64,000 bases of DNA from JACMLX01 sp031411975 (GTDB lineage Bacteria; Gemmatimonadota; Gemmatimonadetes; Gemmatimonadales; Gemmatimonadaceae). The stretch is from NCBI GenBank assembly GCA_031411975.1, contig JANOCB010000054.1, positions 62,001-126,000 on the forward strand, given 5' to 3'. Shown in pieces: positions 16,674 through 25,317 of this stretch (positions are counted from its first letter, which is position 1; every line of letters starts with the position of its first letter). The notes under the pieces are model-generated. The model had not been told where the DNA came from, searched no databases, and saw nothing but the letters and a program-made list of their open reading frames with translations. The position numbers and the translations under genes are program-made.

Positions 16674-17120
16674 TCAGACGATGAAGCCTGCCTTGGTGGC
16701 CTGCTGCGCTTCCCAGCGTGCCTTCAGGCGCTTGCGCCGTGCGTCGAGTTCCGCGTCGGCATCCGGAATCACCATCACGACCTTCTCGATGTTTGCGCAG
16801 ACACTGGGGCCCATGCGACCGCGCAGCTCCGCGAGGAACGGCTGCACCTTGGCGAACGTCCCGATGATCTCGCCATGCGCGGCGATGAACGAGTCCTGCG
16901 AAATGGCCCCCTGCACCACCATCGAGGCCGCCATGTCCCAGTAGCCGAGCACCATGCGCATCCAGGCGTTCTTCTCGCCCATCTGCTCCTTCATGTACTC
17001 GTCGAAGGTCGTCGGGTGGAACTCCAGCAGGTACCAATCCCGTGCCTTGCGGAGCAGCGGCTCGCGACGGAGGTCGAAGAGCTGCAGGTTGAGCTGTGCG
17101 GATTCGAAGGGCGTGGGCAT
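16674..17120 (-). CDS. Conserved-looking hypothetical protein
   Basis: 148 residues, soluble, mostly helical, Trp/Met-rich, with no signal peptide or membrane segment. I do not recognise the family with confidence. Notable stretches are LFDLRREPLLRKARDWYLLEF near residues 14-34, MRMVLGYWDMAASMVVQGAI near 54-73 and FLAELRGRMGPSVCANIEKV near 95-114. The C-terminus is basic with a short coiled-coil-like segment (DAELDARRKRLKARWEAQQ). Codon use and composition match neighbouring genes and the reading frame is clean, so I believe it is real. It lies 27 bp after the U32 gene and may be co-transcribed with it. Confidence 0.6.
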   Translation of the reverse strand: MPTPFESAQLNLQLFDLRREPLLRKARDWYLLEFHPTTFDEYMKEQMGEKNAWMRMVLGYWDMAASMVVQGAISQDSFIAAHGEIIGTFAKVQPFLAELRGRMGPSVCANIEKVVMVIPDADAELDARRKRLKARWEAQQATKAGFIV

Positions 17121-17147
17121 CGTGGGTGGTGTGAGTGATGCAGGCGG

Positions 17148-19634
17148 TCAGACGGCGCGGGCGAAGTGCCCGCGCGTGAACGACTGCCCATACAGCGTGC
17201 GGACACGATCGGTGGAGACACGTTCACCGGCGGCCAGTTCGTCGAGCATGGCGCGGTACCCGCCAACGACGTCGGCGATCGGATCGCCGGGCACGTTGAA
17301 CAGCAGGCGCAGATGACGGATGCCACCGCGCCAGAGTCGCGGGATGTATTCGCCGGCCTCGATGGGCCGCGAGTGCAGCAGGCGGTTCCGGCAGGCGCTG
17401 TCGGTGGCCACCGGAAAGGTGTATCCGGCCGGATCGGTGATCGAGACGTTGGGGTGCTTCTGCACGCAGAGATCACGGCAGGTGGTCACCACGCGATCGA
17501 ATGCAGCCGACAGCACGCAGTGTTCGATCGTCATGCCCTCCGGGCGACCGAAGACCACCGCGTCGAATGATGTTCCACCCCATGCGGCACTGACGGCGAG
17601 CATCTCCTCGACGGTGTGCTCCACGGAAAGCGTCAGGCGCCGTGCACCGAGCGCGAACATCTCTGCCGCCGTGTGCTGATTGAACACGTTCAGCGCGTAG
17701 TCGCCCGTGACGTCGCGGCCCTCGGCCGCCAGCTCGGCCAGCAACCCCAGATGTCCGGTCTGGACGGGAAGCATCAGGCTGAGCCACTTGCTCACGCTCC
17801 GGCGCTCCTCCGGGCGGACGATGGTCGGTGTCCGGATGCGCAGGGTGACACCGAGTGTCGCGAGCTCGTTCTGCAGGCCGCGCACCTTGCTGAGCGATGG
17901 CGCCGGATGTCGCAGGAACGGGTCGAAGACGATCTCCGTGGCCCCGGCACGCGCCGCCGTGAGTGCATCCTCGATCGTGTGGACTTCCGCCAGCAGTGCC
18001 ACCGTTGGGGCAACGGGCGGCAACGGCGGCGACGCGATGGCTGCGGCGATCGCGGCGGCGCGTTCGGCACGCCGGCTCTGTTCCGCCCAGTCACGACGCA
18101 CCATCAGCTGGTCCACGAGATCCTGCCGCAAACGATTGAGCGTGCTGACGGGCAGAAAGAGATCCGGCGCCAGACCGCCGCGGTCCATGCTGCCCAGCAC
18201 GAAGGGGGTTTCCCCCAGACGCCCCAGCTGTTCGCGCAGCACCGTGTCATCCAGTGCACGCTTCGCAGCCGGTGCCAGCACGGCCTCGCTGCGCGTCTCG
18301 ACGTCATCGTCACCGCAGGTCGCGACGATCTTGAGCGGACCACCAGCGCTGCCGAAGAGCCGCAGGTCGAGTCGGTGCTTTCGCTTCTGCACGGTGGTCG
18401 GCAGCGCCGCAAAACTCTCGCGTGCGGTGGCCAGCAATGACGCGTGCGACGACCGCACGACGGTCCACCCGCTGGGAATGCGCTGCCGGGTGGCAATCAC
18501 CTGCTTCGTGTGTCCATCGCGGTGCGACACCGTGCGCACAGCGGTCACCGAAAATCCGATGGCCTTGTTGCCGCCAAGGGCCGGCGGCTCGAAGCCGATC
18601 CCGTCACCGACCGCGATGGCATGGGTGACGTCGACGGTGACTTCGGTGTTCGAGCAATCGAGCACCTGTCCGATCACCATCCCGTGATTGTCGGGCTGCG
18701 CGCGGGTGATGTACTCGCGCCCGGCGCGGCCACCGTACATGCCACCGGTGTTTCCGCGGCTGTAGATCTGCACCAGCGGTTCCGTCTCCGCGATCGACGG
18801 CGGCGTGCGGTCACCTGTCGCCAGACGTGTCAGGAAGCTGCGGTAGCCCTGCGTGACGGTGGCCACGTACTCCGGCTTCTTCTTGCGTCCCTCGATCTTC
18901 AGGCAACCCACGCCGGCATCGGCAATGTCGGCCAGGTGATCGTGTGCAGCGAGATCCTTGGCGCTGATCAGGAAGCCGCGATCGAGTTCCGCACCGGTGC
19001 CCTCGTCGGTCAGCACGTAGTCCTTGCGGCAGCTCTGCGCGCACGAGCCGCGGTTGGCCGACCGTTCCGAGATCATGCCCGACATGTAGCACTGGCCACT
19101 GTACGATATGCAGAGCGCACCATGGACGAACGTTTCCAGCCCGAGTTCCGGCACGGCGGCGCGGATCGCACGGATGTCGTCGAGCGTGTTCTCGCGGGCC
19201 AGCACCACGCGCTCCACGCCGAGCCGCTGCATCACCAGTGCGCCCGACTCGTCGTGCACGGTCATCTGCGTCGAGCCGTGGATCTCGAGGTCGGGATACA
19301 CACGCTGGATCAGCCGGACGACCCCGATGTCCTGCACGATGGCCGCGTCGATGCCACGGTCGATGCACTCGCCGAGATAGGTCAGCGCGTCATCGAGCTC
19401 GGCGGGCTTCACCAGCACGTTGAAGGTCAGGTACACGCGGGCGCCATGCTGGTGGGCGAGCCGGCAGGCGGCTTCGAGCTCGTCGAGCGTGAGCTGCGCC
19501 CCTTCGTCGCGGGCGTTGAACCGCTCGGCGCCGAGGTAGACGGCGTTCGCCCCATTGGCGACGGCGGCCCGGACGGCGTCGAATGAGCCGGCTGGAGCAA
19601 GCAGTTCAGGGACCGAACCAGTGGGGCGAGGCAT
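17148..19634 (-). CDS. U32-family protein (RlhA/TrhP-like RNA hydroxylation factor)
   Basis: 828 residues. The N-terminal half is a typical U32 domain: PELLAPAGSFDAVRAAVANG at residues 9-28, GANAVYLGAERFNAR, and FVHGALCISYSGQCYMSG followed by RGSCAQSCRKDY, which holds the conserved cysteine cluster. KIEGRKKKPEYVA closes the barrel. The C-terminal half is a second, more diverged barrel with a late motif FDAVVFGRPEGMTIEHC. This long two-part arrangement resembles RlhA (C2501 hydroxylation of 23S rRNA) more than the short TrhP/TrhO-type proteins, although older annotation calls such proteins collagenase-like peptidases. I favour RNA modification from the family but cannot fix the target. Confidence 0.85.
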   Translation of the reverse strand: MPRPTGSVPELLAPAGSFDAVRAAVANGANAVYLGAERFNARDEGAQLTLDELEAACRLAHQHGARVYLTFNVLVKPAELDDALTYLGECIDRGIDAAIVQDIGVVRLIQRVYPDLEIHGSTQMTVHDESGALVMQRLGVERVVLARENTLDDIRAIRAAVPELGLETFVHGALCISYSGQCYMSGMISERSANRGSCAQSCRKDYVLTDEGTGAELDRGFLISAKDLAAHDHLADIADAGVGCLKIEGRKKKPEYVATVTQGYRSFLTRLATGDRTPPSIAETEPLVQIYSRGNTGGMYGGRAGREYITRAQPDNHGMVIGQVLDCSNTEVTVDVTHAIAVGDGIGFEPPALGGNKAIGFSVTAVRTVSHRDGHTKQVIATRQRIPSGWTVVRSSHASLLATARESFAALPTTVQKRKHRLDLRLFGSAGGPLKIVATCGDDDVETRSEAVLAPAAKRALDDTVLREQLGRLGETPFVLGSMDRGGLAPDLFLPVSTLNRLRQDLVDQLMVRRDWAEQSRRAERAAAIAAAIASPPLPPVAPTVALLAEVHTIEDALTAARAGATEIVFDPFLRHPAPSLSKVRGLQNELATLGVTLRIRTPTIVRPEERRSVSKWLSLMLPVQTGHLGLLAELAAEGRDVTGDYALNVFNQHTAAEMFALGARRLTLSVEHTVEEMLAVSAAWGGTSFDAVVFGRPEGMTIEHCVLSAAFDRVVTTCRDLCVQKHPNVSITDPAGYTFPVATDSACRNRLLHSRPIEAGEYIPRLWRGGIRHLRLLFNVPGDPIADVVGGYRAMLDELAAGERVSTDRVRTLYGQSFTRGHFARAV

Positions 19635-19685
19635 CCGGGAAAGCTAGCGACCCCGGGCACCCGCCGGGCTGGCGGGGTGGGCCGC

Positions 19686-19868
19686 TCAGCGGTCCTGCGG
19701 CGGCTGGCTGGTGCGTTTCAGGCGCTGGCGGACGAAACGCAGGACCAGCGCGACCGCCAGCGTTCCGATCGCGGCCAACCGGAACGCATCGCTGTCCGCA
19801 TACACGCCGTACCCGAACATCCCGGCGCCGATCAGCGTCAGCGCGATCTGTACTGTGATGATCGTCAC
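19686..19868 (-). CDS. Small two-helix membrane protein
   Basis: 60 residues from a GTG whose GTGA overlaps the stop of the enoyl-CoA hydratase gene. The protein begins VTIITVQIALTLIGAGMFGY, and a second hydrophobic helix (LAAIGTLAVALVLRFV) follows a short acidic loop. The C-terminus is basic (RQRLKRTSQPPQDR), predicting a cytoplasmic tail by the positive-inside rule. I do not recognise a family. The perfect translational coupling and clean hydrophobic pattern argue that it is real rather than a chance frame. Its function is unknown; a link to acyl-CoA metabolism is suggested only by position. Confidence 0.6.
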   Translation of the reverse strand: MTIITVQIALTLIGAGMFGYGVYADSDAFRLAAIGTLAVALVLRFVRQRLKRTSQPPQDR

Positions 19869-20668
19869 GACTGGCGGGCGCGGTCGAGGAAGCGGCGCAC
19901 GCCGGCCCGGAAGTCTTCCGTGGCCCGTGATTCGACGTTGGTCGAGACACCGGCACCGATGCTCTGCTGGAAGTCGAGATCGTCCAGGCGATACAGCAGA
20001 CGCTTGGTGAGGCCGACGGCGGTCGGCGGCGCCTTGACCAGCGCCTCGAGCGTCTTCGCGACCTCCGAGGGAAACGAGCCGGTCGGAATGCAGCGACTGA
20101 TCAACCCGATCCGCTCTGCCTCCGGCGCACCGATGAGTCGGCCGGTCAGGACGAGTTCGGCCGCGCGCTTCTCGCCGACGGCGCGGCGCAACATCGTCAT
20201 CACCATCGCCGGCACGAAGCCGATGCGCACCTCGGGATACCCGAACTGCGCCGTCTCCTCGGCGAGCACGATGTCGCACGCCGTGGCCAGTCCGGCACCG
20301 CCGGCAATGGCACGGCCACGGACGATGGCGACGACCGGCTTCGACATCTCGCGAATGGTCGTGAAGACGGTGCCCAGCGCGCGTGCGTCGCTGATGTGTG
20401 ATTCGATGCCCGCGTCGAGCGTGGCGTCGAGTGCGTCGAGATCGGCACCCGTGCAGAAGTCATCGCCATCACCTTCGAGGATGATGACGCGCACCTCCGC
20501 CGACGCCTCGAGTTCACGGAGCGCCTCGACCAGTTCGATCGCCGTCCGCTGGTCCAGCGCATTCTTCTTCTCGGGGCGAGCCAGCGTGATCACGCCGAGG
20601 CCTTCGGCGCGCACCGAACGGATGCGCGTGTGGACGGCGGCGAGCGACGACGGAGTCGGGAGTGTCAT
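19865..20668 (-). CDS. Enoyl-CoA hydratase/isomerase family protein
   Basis: 267 residues of the crotonase fold. The two oxyanion-hole segments are seen: the first around DDFCTGADLDALDA (residues about 69-82), and the second SKPVVAIVRGRAIAGGAGLATACDIVLA. A conserved Glu follows in QFGYPEVRIGFVPAMV. These proteins hydrate 2-enoyl-CoA or 3-methylglutaconyl-type CoA esters. The cluster context is a carboxyltransferase and AtuA-like proteins upstream. That makes a hydratase step after a biotin-dependent carboxylation, as with LiuC or AtuE, a reasonable inference; the exact substrate is unproven. The gene is 3 bp after the AtuA-like C-terminal gene and 4-bp-overlapped with a small membrane protein gene. 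Confidence 0.88.
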   Translation of the reverse strand: MTLPTPSSLAAVHTRIRSVRAEGLGVITLARPEKKNALDQRTAIELVEALRELEASAEVRVIILEGDGDDFCTGADLDALDATLDAGIESHISDARALGTVFTTIREMSKPVVAIVRGRAIAGGAGLATACDIVLAEETAQFGYPEVRIGFVPAMVMTMLRRAVGEKRAAELVLTGRLIGAPEAERIGLISRCIPTGSFPSEVAKTLEALVKAPPTAVGLTKRLLYRLDDLDFQQSIGAGVSTNVESRATEDFRAGVRRFLDRARQS

Positions 20669-20671
20669 CGG

Positions 20672-21046
20672 TCAGCCCTCTCGGTGGTATGGCATGCCCA
20701 GCGCGTTCGCCTCCTCGAATGGCACCGTCAGCACCAACCGGAGCATGGCGGTCGAGACCACCTTGCCCTGTGCATCGGTCTTGAGCGACAGCGTGCCACC
20801 GCCATCCAGCGCGCCATGCAGCAGGAAGTTGAGGGCATGCAGGTTCGGCAGTTCGAACCGATCCACGGTGCCGGAGATCAAGTCGCCGAAGTGTGCCGCC
20901 ACCCGCTCCGTGGTGAGCTCCCGCACCAGCACGGGATACCACTCGGGCCACAATGCGATGACGCCGCAGTTGGCCATGTCACCCTTGTCGCCGGACCTGG
21001 TGTGCGCGATGTCCAGCAGCCGTACCTTCACCATGTCGCTGCTCAT
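20672..21046 (-). CDS. AtuA-like C-terminal (ferredoxin-fold) subunit
   Basis: 124 residues matching the domain that normally forms the C-terminus of AtuA-type proteins: VRLLDIAHTRSGDKGDMANC at residues 8-27, then VIALWPEWYPVLVRELT, YELPNLHALNFLLHGAL-like sequence, and GGGTLSLKTDAQGKVVS. The Asp-Lys-Gly-Asp motif is the family hallmark. Here it is a separate gene overlapping the DUF1446 gene by ATGA, so the two products probably form a complex equal to the single-chain AtuA. The biochemical role of AtuA in acyclic terpene use is not established. Confidence 0.85.
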   Translation of the reverse strand: MSSDMVKVRLLDIAHTRSGDKGDMANCGVIALWPEWYPVLVRELTTERVAAHFGDLISGTVDRFELPNLHALNFLLHGALDGGGTLSLKTDAQGKVVSTAMLRLVLTVPFEEANALGMPYHREG

Positions 21047-22404
21047 GACACCACCTCGACCTGGGTCGTGACGACGCGCTTGTCGATCAGCGCCGGCCAG
21101 TACGCGATGACTTCCTCCACCTTCGGACGGCCACCGGCGAATCCGGTGACGCTCGGCGGGCCGTTGAGCACCAGCGGCGCGATCTCACGCGTGAAACGCT
21201 CCACACTGGCCCGATCCTCCCCGCGAACCCCGATACGGAACTGCACCTCCGGCGCGAGGTGCCCGTCCCCGGCGAGGTGCCCGTGCGTCGCGTTCGCACC
21301 CACGAACTCCGAGAGCACCTGGTCGAAGGTCAGGCCGAGGCGCCAGAGGCGCTCGCGCAGGATCCGGTCGGCCAGCTGTGCCTTCTCCATTGCATCGGGC
21401 CACGAATAGACGAGGGAGCCGACAGCTTTGTATCCCGCCCGGTATGCGATCGACACCTTGAGGAAGGGCGTCGACGGGCCGCCGGTGATGCCGTGCACGC
21501 GGACACGATTCTGCCCATCGTGCGCAAGACGGATCGACGTGAAGTCCGCGATGACATCGGGCGTGATGTAGGCGTGTGGATCGCCCATCTCATACACCAG
21601 CTGTTCGGTGACGCCCGGCACGCTCACGCGACCGCCGGTGTACGGGTGCTTGGTGATCACGAACGAGCCATCCGACTCCACTTCGGCAATCGGGTACCCG
21701 ACACTTGCTAGATCGGGAATGGTGCGCCAATCATGCAGGCAGTTGCCGCCGGACGACTGTGCACCACACTCGAGGATGTGCCCCGCCACGATACCTGCGG
21801 CGAGCTGGTTCCATGAGTCGGCGGCCCAGCCGAATTCATGACGCAACGGCGCCATCGTCAACGCGGTGTCCGTGGAGCGCCCGGTCACGACGATCTGTGC
21901 TCCCTGCTGCAGCGCCTCGACGATCGGCGTGGACCCGATGTACGCGTTCGCCGACAGCACGCGGCTGCGCACGGTCGACAATGGTGCGCCGGTCTCCATG
22001 TGCTTCAGCTCGTGGCCTGCGGCGATCAGCTCGTCGATGCGCGGCAACAGATCGTCACCCGTCACGACGCCGATCCGCACCTTACCGCCATGTCCGGCCT
22101 TCGTGATCGCGGAGAGCAGTGCCGTGGCGCAGGCCACGGGATTCACGCCGCCCGCATTGGCGATGACCTTCACGCCGCGGTCTACGATCGCCGGCAGCAC
22201 GCTCTCGATGGCCCCGATGAAGTCACGGGCGTACCCCATCGCCGGATCGCGCTCCTTCTGCTTCTGCAGAATGGACATCGTCACTTCGGCGAGGTAGTCG
22301 AGCATCAGGTAGTCGACCGGACCACCCTCGACCTGCTGACGCGGTGCGTCCAGCGAGTCGCCCCAGAAGCCCTGACCACTGGCTACGCGTATCGTCCGTG
22401 TCAT
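21043..22404 (-). CDS. AtuA-family (DUF1446) protein
   Basis: 453 residues from ATG 22404, chosen because GGAG lies about 10 bases upstream and MTRTIRVASGQGFWGDS is the family N-terminus; an ATG 15 bases earlier is possible. Recognisable DUF1446 segments are DYLMLDYLAEVTMSILQKQK, VIANAGGVNPVACATAL, SANAYIGSTPIVEALQQGAQ, IVVTGRSTDTALTMAPL, GHILECGAQSSGGNC and LASVGYPIAEVESDGSFVIT. No catalytic mechanism is known for the family. It is named after a Pseudomonas gene for citronellol/geraniol use. Here it sits directly after a carboxyltransferase gene and before enoyl-CoA hydratase, the same company it keeps in atu/liu-type clusters. Confidence 0.88.
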   Translation of the reverse strand: MTRTIRVASGQGFWGDSLDAPRQQVEGGPVDYLMLDYLAEVTMSILQKQKERDPAMGYARDFIGAIESVLPAIVDRGVKVIANAGGVNPVACATALLSAITKAGHGGKVRIGVVTGDDLLPRIDELIAAGHELKHMETGAPLSTVRSRVLSANAYIGSTPIVEALQQGAQIVVTGRSTDTALTMAPLRHEFGWAADSWNQLAAGIVAGHILECGAQSSGGNCLHDWRTIPDLASVGYPIAEVESDGSFVITKHPYTGGRVSVPGVTEQLVYEMGDPHAYITPDVIADFTSIRLAHDGQNRVRVHGITGGPSTPFLKVSIAYRAGYKAVGSLVYSWPDAMEKAQLADRILRERLWRLGLTFDQVLSEFVGANATHGHLAGDGHLAPEVQFRIGVRGEDRASVERFTREIAPLVLNGPPSVTGFAGGRPKVEEVIAYWPALIDKRVVTTQVEVVS

Positions 22405-22426
22405 CGGTTCTCCAGGCATGAATTGC

Positions 22427-24049
22427 TCACGCCATGTCCATCGGTTGCGGGGGAAGCACGAAAGCGCCCAGATGTGGACCGGGATTGCGTCGCACGGCAC
22501 GGAGTGCCAGCGCCAGCAGCGGTCGGGTGTCTTCCGGGTAGACGATCGCGTCGGCAAACCCCCGGGCGGCGGCATACCGCGCGTCGAGCTGCTGCTCGTA
22601 GTCCTCACGCATGGATGCGATTGCCTGCTGCATCTCAGGTGAGGGTTCGCTGCCCGCCTTCTTCAGCGCATCGAGCACCGGGCCGTGCACTGCGGCGATC
22701 GCACTTTCACCCTCCATCACCGCCATGCGTCCGGTGGGCCACGACAGAATCAGGTCGGGGTCGAAGCCCTGCGCCGCCATGGCGTAGTAGCCAGCGCCCG
22801 AGGCGTGATTGACCGTCAGCACCAGTTTCGGTACACGCGCCGTCGCCATCGCTTCCACCCAGCGCGCACCGGCCCGGATGATGCCCTCATGCTCGGCTTC
22901 GGGGCCGACCATGAAGCCGGAGACATCCTGCACGAAGAGCAGCGGAATGCCCTGGCGGTCACAGCGATCGATGAAGAAGGCGACCTTCTCCGCGCTCTCT
23001 GCGTAGATGATCCCGCCGAAGCGAGGCTTCTCGCCGGGCCGCCCCTTGATCAGCCCACGCTGATTGCTGATGACACCCACCGCAATGCCATCGATGCGTG
23101 CGTCGGCGCAGATCACTTCCTTCGCGAGATTCGCCTGAAATTCCACCATCGAGCCCGCATCCACCACGGCCTCGAGCACATGATGCATGTCGTACGACAT
23201 GCGATGGTCGGTGGGCAGCACGTCATACAGCGAGTCCGGGCTGCGGGCCGGCGCCACGGACATGACGTCCGCATTGCGTGCCTCGTGCCGCGCACCGGGC
23301 AGCCGCGAGATCATCTCCCGCAACAGACGGAGGCACTGCGGATCGTCGTCCGCGGTGTAATGCGCCACGCCGCTGATCGCCGTGTGCGTGCTGGCGCCGC
23401 CGAGTGTCTCACCATCGATCGTCTGGCCGGTGGCACCCTTCACGAGGTTCGGGCCACCAAGTCCCATGAACGACGTGCCTTTCACCATCACGATGACATC
23501 GCTGAGGGCGGGCAGATACGCGCCACCGGCGATGCACGGGCCCATCACGGCGGAGAACTGCGGGATGCGCAGATAGCGACGCATCACGGAGTTGTAGTAG
23601 AAGATGCGCGCGGCACCATACTGCCCGGGGAACACGCCGCCCTGATAGGGCAGGTTCACACCGGCACTGTCCACCAGATACACGATCGGGATCCGGCAGC
23701 GCATGGCCAGTTCCTGCGCGCGCAGGATCTTCCGGATCGTCTCGGGCCACCACGAGCCCGCCTTCACGGTGGCGTCGTTCGCCACCACGACGATCTCGCG
23801 ACCGTGCACGGTGCCGAGTCCCGTGACGACACCGGCGGCCGGCGCCTGACCGTCATACTGATCGTACGCGACGAGCAGGCCAAGTTCGAGAAAGGGTGCA
23901 CCGTCGTCGCAGAGTCCGGCCACCCGCTCCCGGGCCGTCAGCTTGCCGCGCGCATGTTCCTTCGCGGTGCGCGCTGCACCCCCCCCTTCACGCACCCGTG
24001 CCTCGACGTCGCGGACTGCATCACTGAGCTGCCGCAGGCGTGTGGTCAC
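22427..24049 (-). CDS. Acyl-CoA carboxylase, carboxyltransferase (beta) subunit
   Basis: 540 residues from a GTG overlapping the previous stop (GTGA). It transfers carboxylate from carboxybiotin to an acyl-CoA. N-terminal motif: HARGKLTARERVAGLCDDG. The acyl-CoA site is in IVYLVDSAGVNLPYQGGVFP and GPCIAGGAYLPALSDVIVMV, and the biotin site is around TVNHASGAGYYAMAAQGFDP. The VNLPYQ..VFP pattern places it nearer methylcrotonyl/geranyl-CoA carboxylases than propionyl-CoA carboxylase. No biotin carboxylase/BCCP alpha subunit is encoded anywhere in this window, so it must be supplied from elsewhere. Adjacent B12-mutase genes could also suggest propionyl-CoA, so the substrate is open. Confidence 0.9.
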   Translation of the reverse strand: MTTRLRQLSDAVRDVEARVREGGGAARTAKEHARGKLTARERVAGLCDDGAPFLELGLLVAYDQYDGQAPAAGVVTGLGTVHGREIVVVANDATVKAGSWWPETIRKILRAQELAMRCRIPIVYLVDSAGVNLPYQGGVFPGQYGAARIFYYNSVMRRYLRIPQFSAVMGPCIAGGAYLPALSDVIVMVKGTSFMGLGGPNLVKGATGQTIDGETLGGASTHTAISGVAHYTADDDPQCLRLLREMISRLPGARHEARNADVMSVAPARSPDSLYDVLPTDHRMSYDMHHVLEAVVDAGSMVEFQANLAKEVICADARIDGIAVGVISNQRGLIKGRPGEKPRFGGIIYAESAEKVAFFIDRCDRQGIPLLFVQDVSGFMVGPEAEHEGIIRAGARWVEAMATARVPKLVLTVNHASGAGYYAMAAQGFDPDLILSWPTGRMAVMEGESAIAAVHGPVLDALKKAGSEPSPEMQQAIASMREDYEQQLDARYAAARGFADAIVYPEDTRPLLALALRAVRRNPGPHLGAFVLPPQPMDMA

Positions 24050-24459
24050 GTCGGCTGCGACTCCTTCTCCGCAAACCAGGTGCGGATGAACTGGACGAGG
24101 TCGGCCGTGCTGGTACCGGGGCCGAAGAGCTGGCCGACGCCCTGCGCCTTCAGTGTCTCCATGTCTTCCTTCGGAATGATGCCACCGCCTGTGAGCAGGA
24201 TGTCGTCCCGCCCCTGCTCGCGAAGCAGCGCGAGCACGCGCGGAAAGAGCGTCATGTGTGCACCGCTCAGGATGGACAGCCCGACGACGTCCACGTCTTC
24301 CTGAACGGCCGCCGTGGCGATCATTTCAGGGGTCTGGTGGAGCCCGGTATAAATCACTTCCATGCCGGCATCGCGCAGGGCGGCAGCAACGACCTTGGCA
24401 CCACGGTCGTGGCCATCGAGCCCCGGCTTCGCCACCAGCACGCGAATCGGTCGAGTCAT
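24046..24459 (-). CDS. Methylmalonyl-CoA mutase B12-binding subunit
   Basis: 137 residues forming the cobalamin-binding domain alone. LVAKPGLDGHDRG carries the cobalt-ligating His (H17) of the DxHxxG motif; GLSILSGAH and LTGGGIIPKEDM complete the base-off B12 site. In many organisms this domain is fused to the catalytic chain; here it is separate, as in archaeal mutases and 2-hydroxyisobutyryl-CoA mutase. The large subunit is encoded upstream at 25318-27009, with a methyltransferase gene between the two. It overlaps the carboxyltransferase start by 4 bp. Confidence 0.93.
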   Translation of the reverse strand: MTRPIRVLVAKPGLDGHDRGAKVVAAALRDAGMEVIYTGLHQTPEMIATAAVQEDVDVVGLSILSGAHMTLFPRVLALLREQGRDDILLTGGGIIPKEDMETLKAQGVGQLFGPGTSTADLVQFIRTWFAEKESQPT

Positions 24460-24499
24460 GACAAGTCAGGTCGTGAGGACGGAACAGCTTGCAGGAATT

Positions 24500-25285
24500 C
24501 TAACGGCGGGTCCGCCGACGGGGGAGCAACGGCTTGCGCGCCACCAGCAACATCTCGGCGGAGGTCCGCCGCAGAGGACGATCCTCGAGCCCGTCGTATA
24601 CAGCCTCGACGTCGAGACCGGCGTCGGTGCAGAGCTCGGCGAGGCGGGTCGCCGTATAGAGCCGGATCCGGTGCATGCGCTGACCGGAGCCGGTCGGGCC
24701 GTTCCAGGTCGTCTGAATCGTGATCGCCCCGGACAGCGGATCGAACGAACGGTCGTGCGAGACCTTCGTCCCGTTCCGGGTCTTCCAGCTGTCGCGACCC
24801 ACCCACCGGGCGACGACCCCATCACGGCTGCCGCCATACCAGACCAACCGTCCACCCGGCGCCAGCACTCGGGCGAACTCGCCGATCACCTTCACATCAT
24901 CCCCGACGTCATCGAAGAACCCGAACGAGGTGAAGAGATTGAGCACCGCATCGAAACGGCCACTCCACTCGGCCGGCAGCACGCGCATGTCGCCACGCTT
25001 GTACCGCAGCCGTTTGCCGGTGCCCCGCGCACGCGCGATGCGCAGCAGTGGCATGGAATAGTCCACGCCGGTCACGTCGTAGCCGGCTTCGGCGAGCAGA
25101 TGCGCATGACGCCCCTGCCCGCACGGGCAATCCAGCACCTGCGCACCGTCCGGCAGCTCGAGCAGTTCCATCAGCCGCGTGACTTCCGCCCGGTTGACGG
25201 TCTCCTCGAACAGCGGCTCGAACTCGAGCAGGTAGCTCTCGTCGAAGTACGACGCCCACCAGGGGCCCTCGGCGGCACGTGGCAT
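24500..25285 (-). CDS. SAM-dependent methyltransferase
   Basis: 261 residues, class I Rossmann methyltransferase. The SAM site is VLDCPCGQGRHAHLLAEAGY (about residues 49-68), followed by VTGVDYSMPLL and the acidic VLNLFTSFGFFDD. The N-terminus (PWWASYFDESYLLEFEPLFEE) and the Phe-rich FTSFGFF element are typical of a widespread uncharacterised family of small-molecule methyltransferases. It has no membrane segments. It lies between the genes for the two mutase subunits and should be co-transcribed with them. A role in CoA or B12 metabolism is possible but rests only on position. Confidence 0.82.
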   Translation of the reverse strand: MPRAAEGPWWASYFDESYLLEFEPLFEETVNRAEVTRLMELLELPDGAQVLDCPCGQGRHAHLLAEAGYDVTGVDYSMPLLRIARARGTGKRLRYKRGDMRVLPAEWSGRFDAVLNLFTSFGFFDDVGDDVKVIGEFARVLAPGGRLVWYGGSRDGVVARWVGRDSWKTRNGTKVSHDRSFDPLSGAITIQTTWNGPTGSGQRMHRIRLYTATRLAELCTDAGLDVEAVYDGLEDRPLRRTSAEMLLVARKPLLPRRRTRR

Positions 25286-25317
25286 CAGCCTGTCATCAGA
25301 AGCTCGTCTCGCACCCG

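Noticed and set aside
14473..16944. 823-residue plus-strand open frame opposite recQ
   Set aside because: All helicase motifs are on the minus strand; the plus frame is an artefact of high GC content.
22685..24304. 539-residue plus-strand frame opposite the carboxyltransferase gene
   Set aside because: No recognisable motif, strong His/Arg bias, and it covers a certain gene on the other strand.
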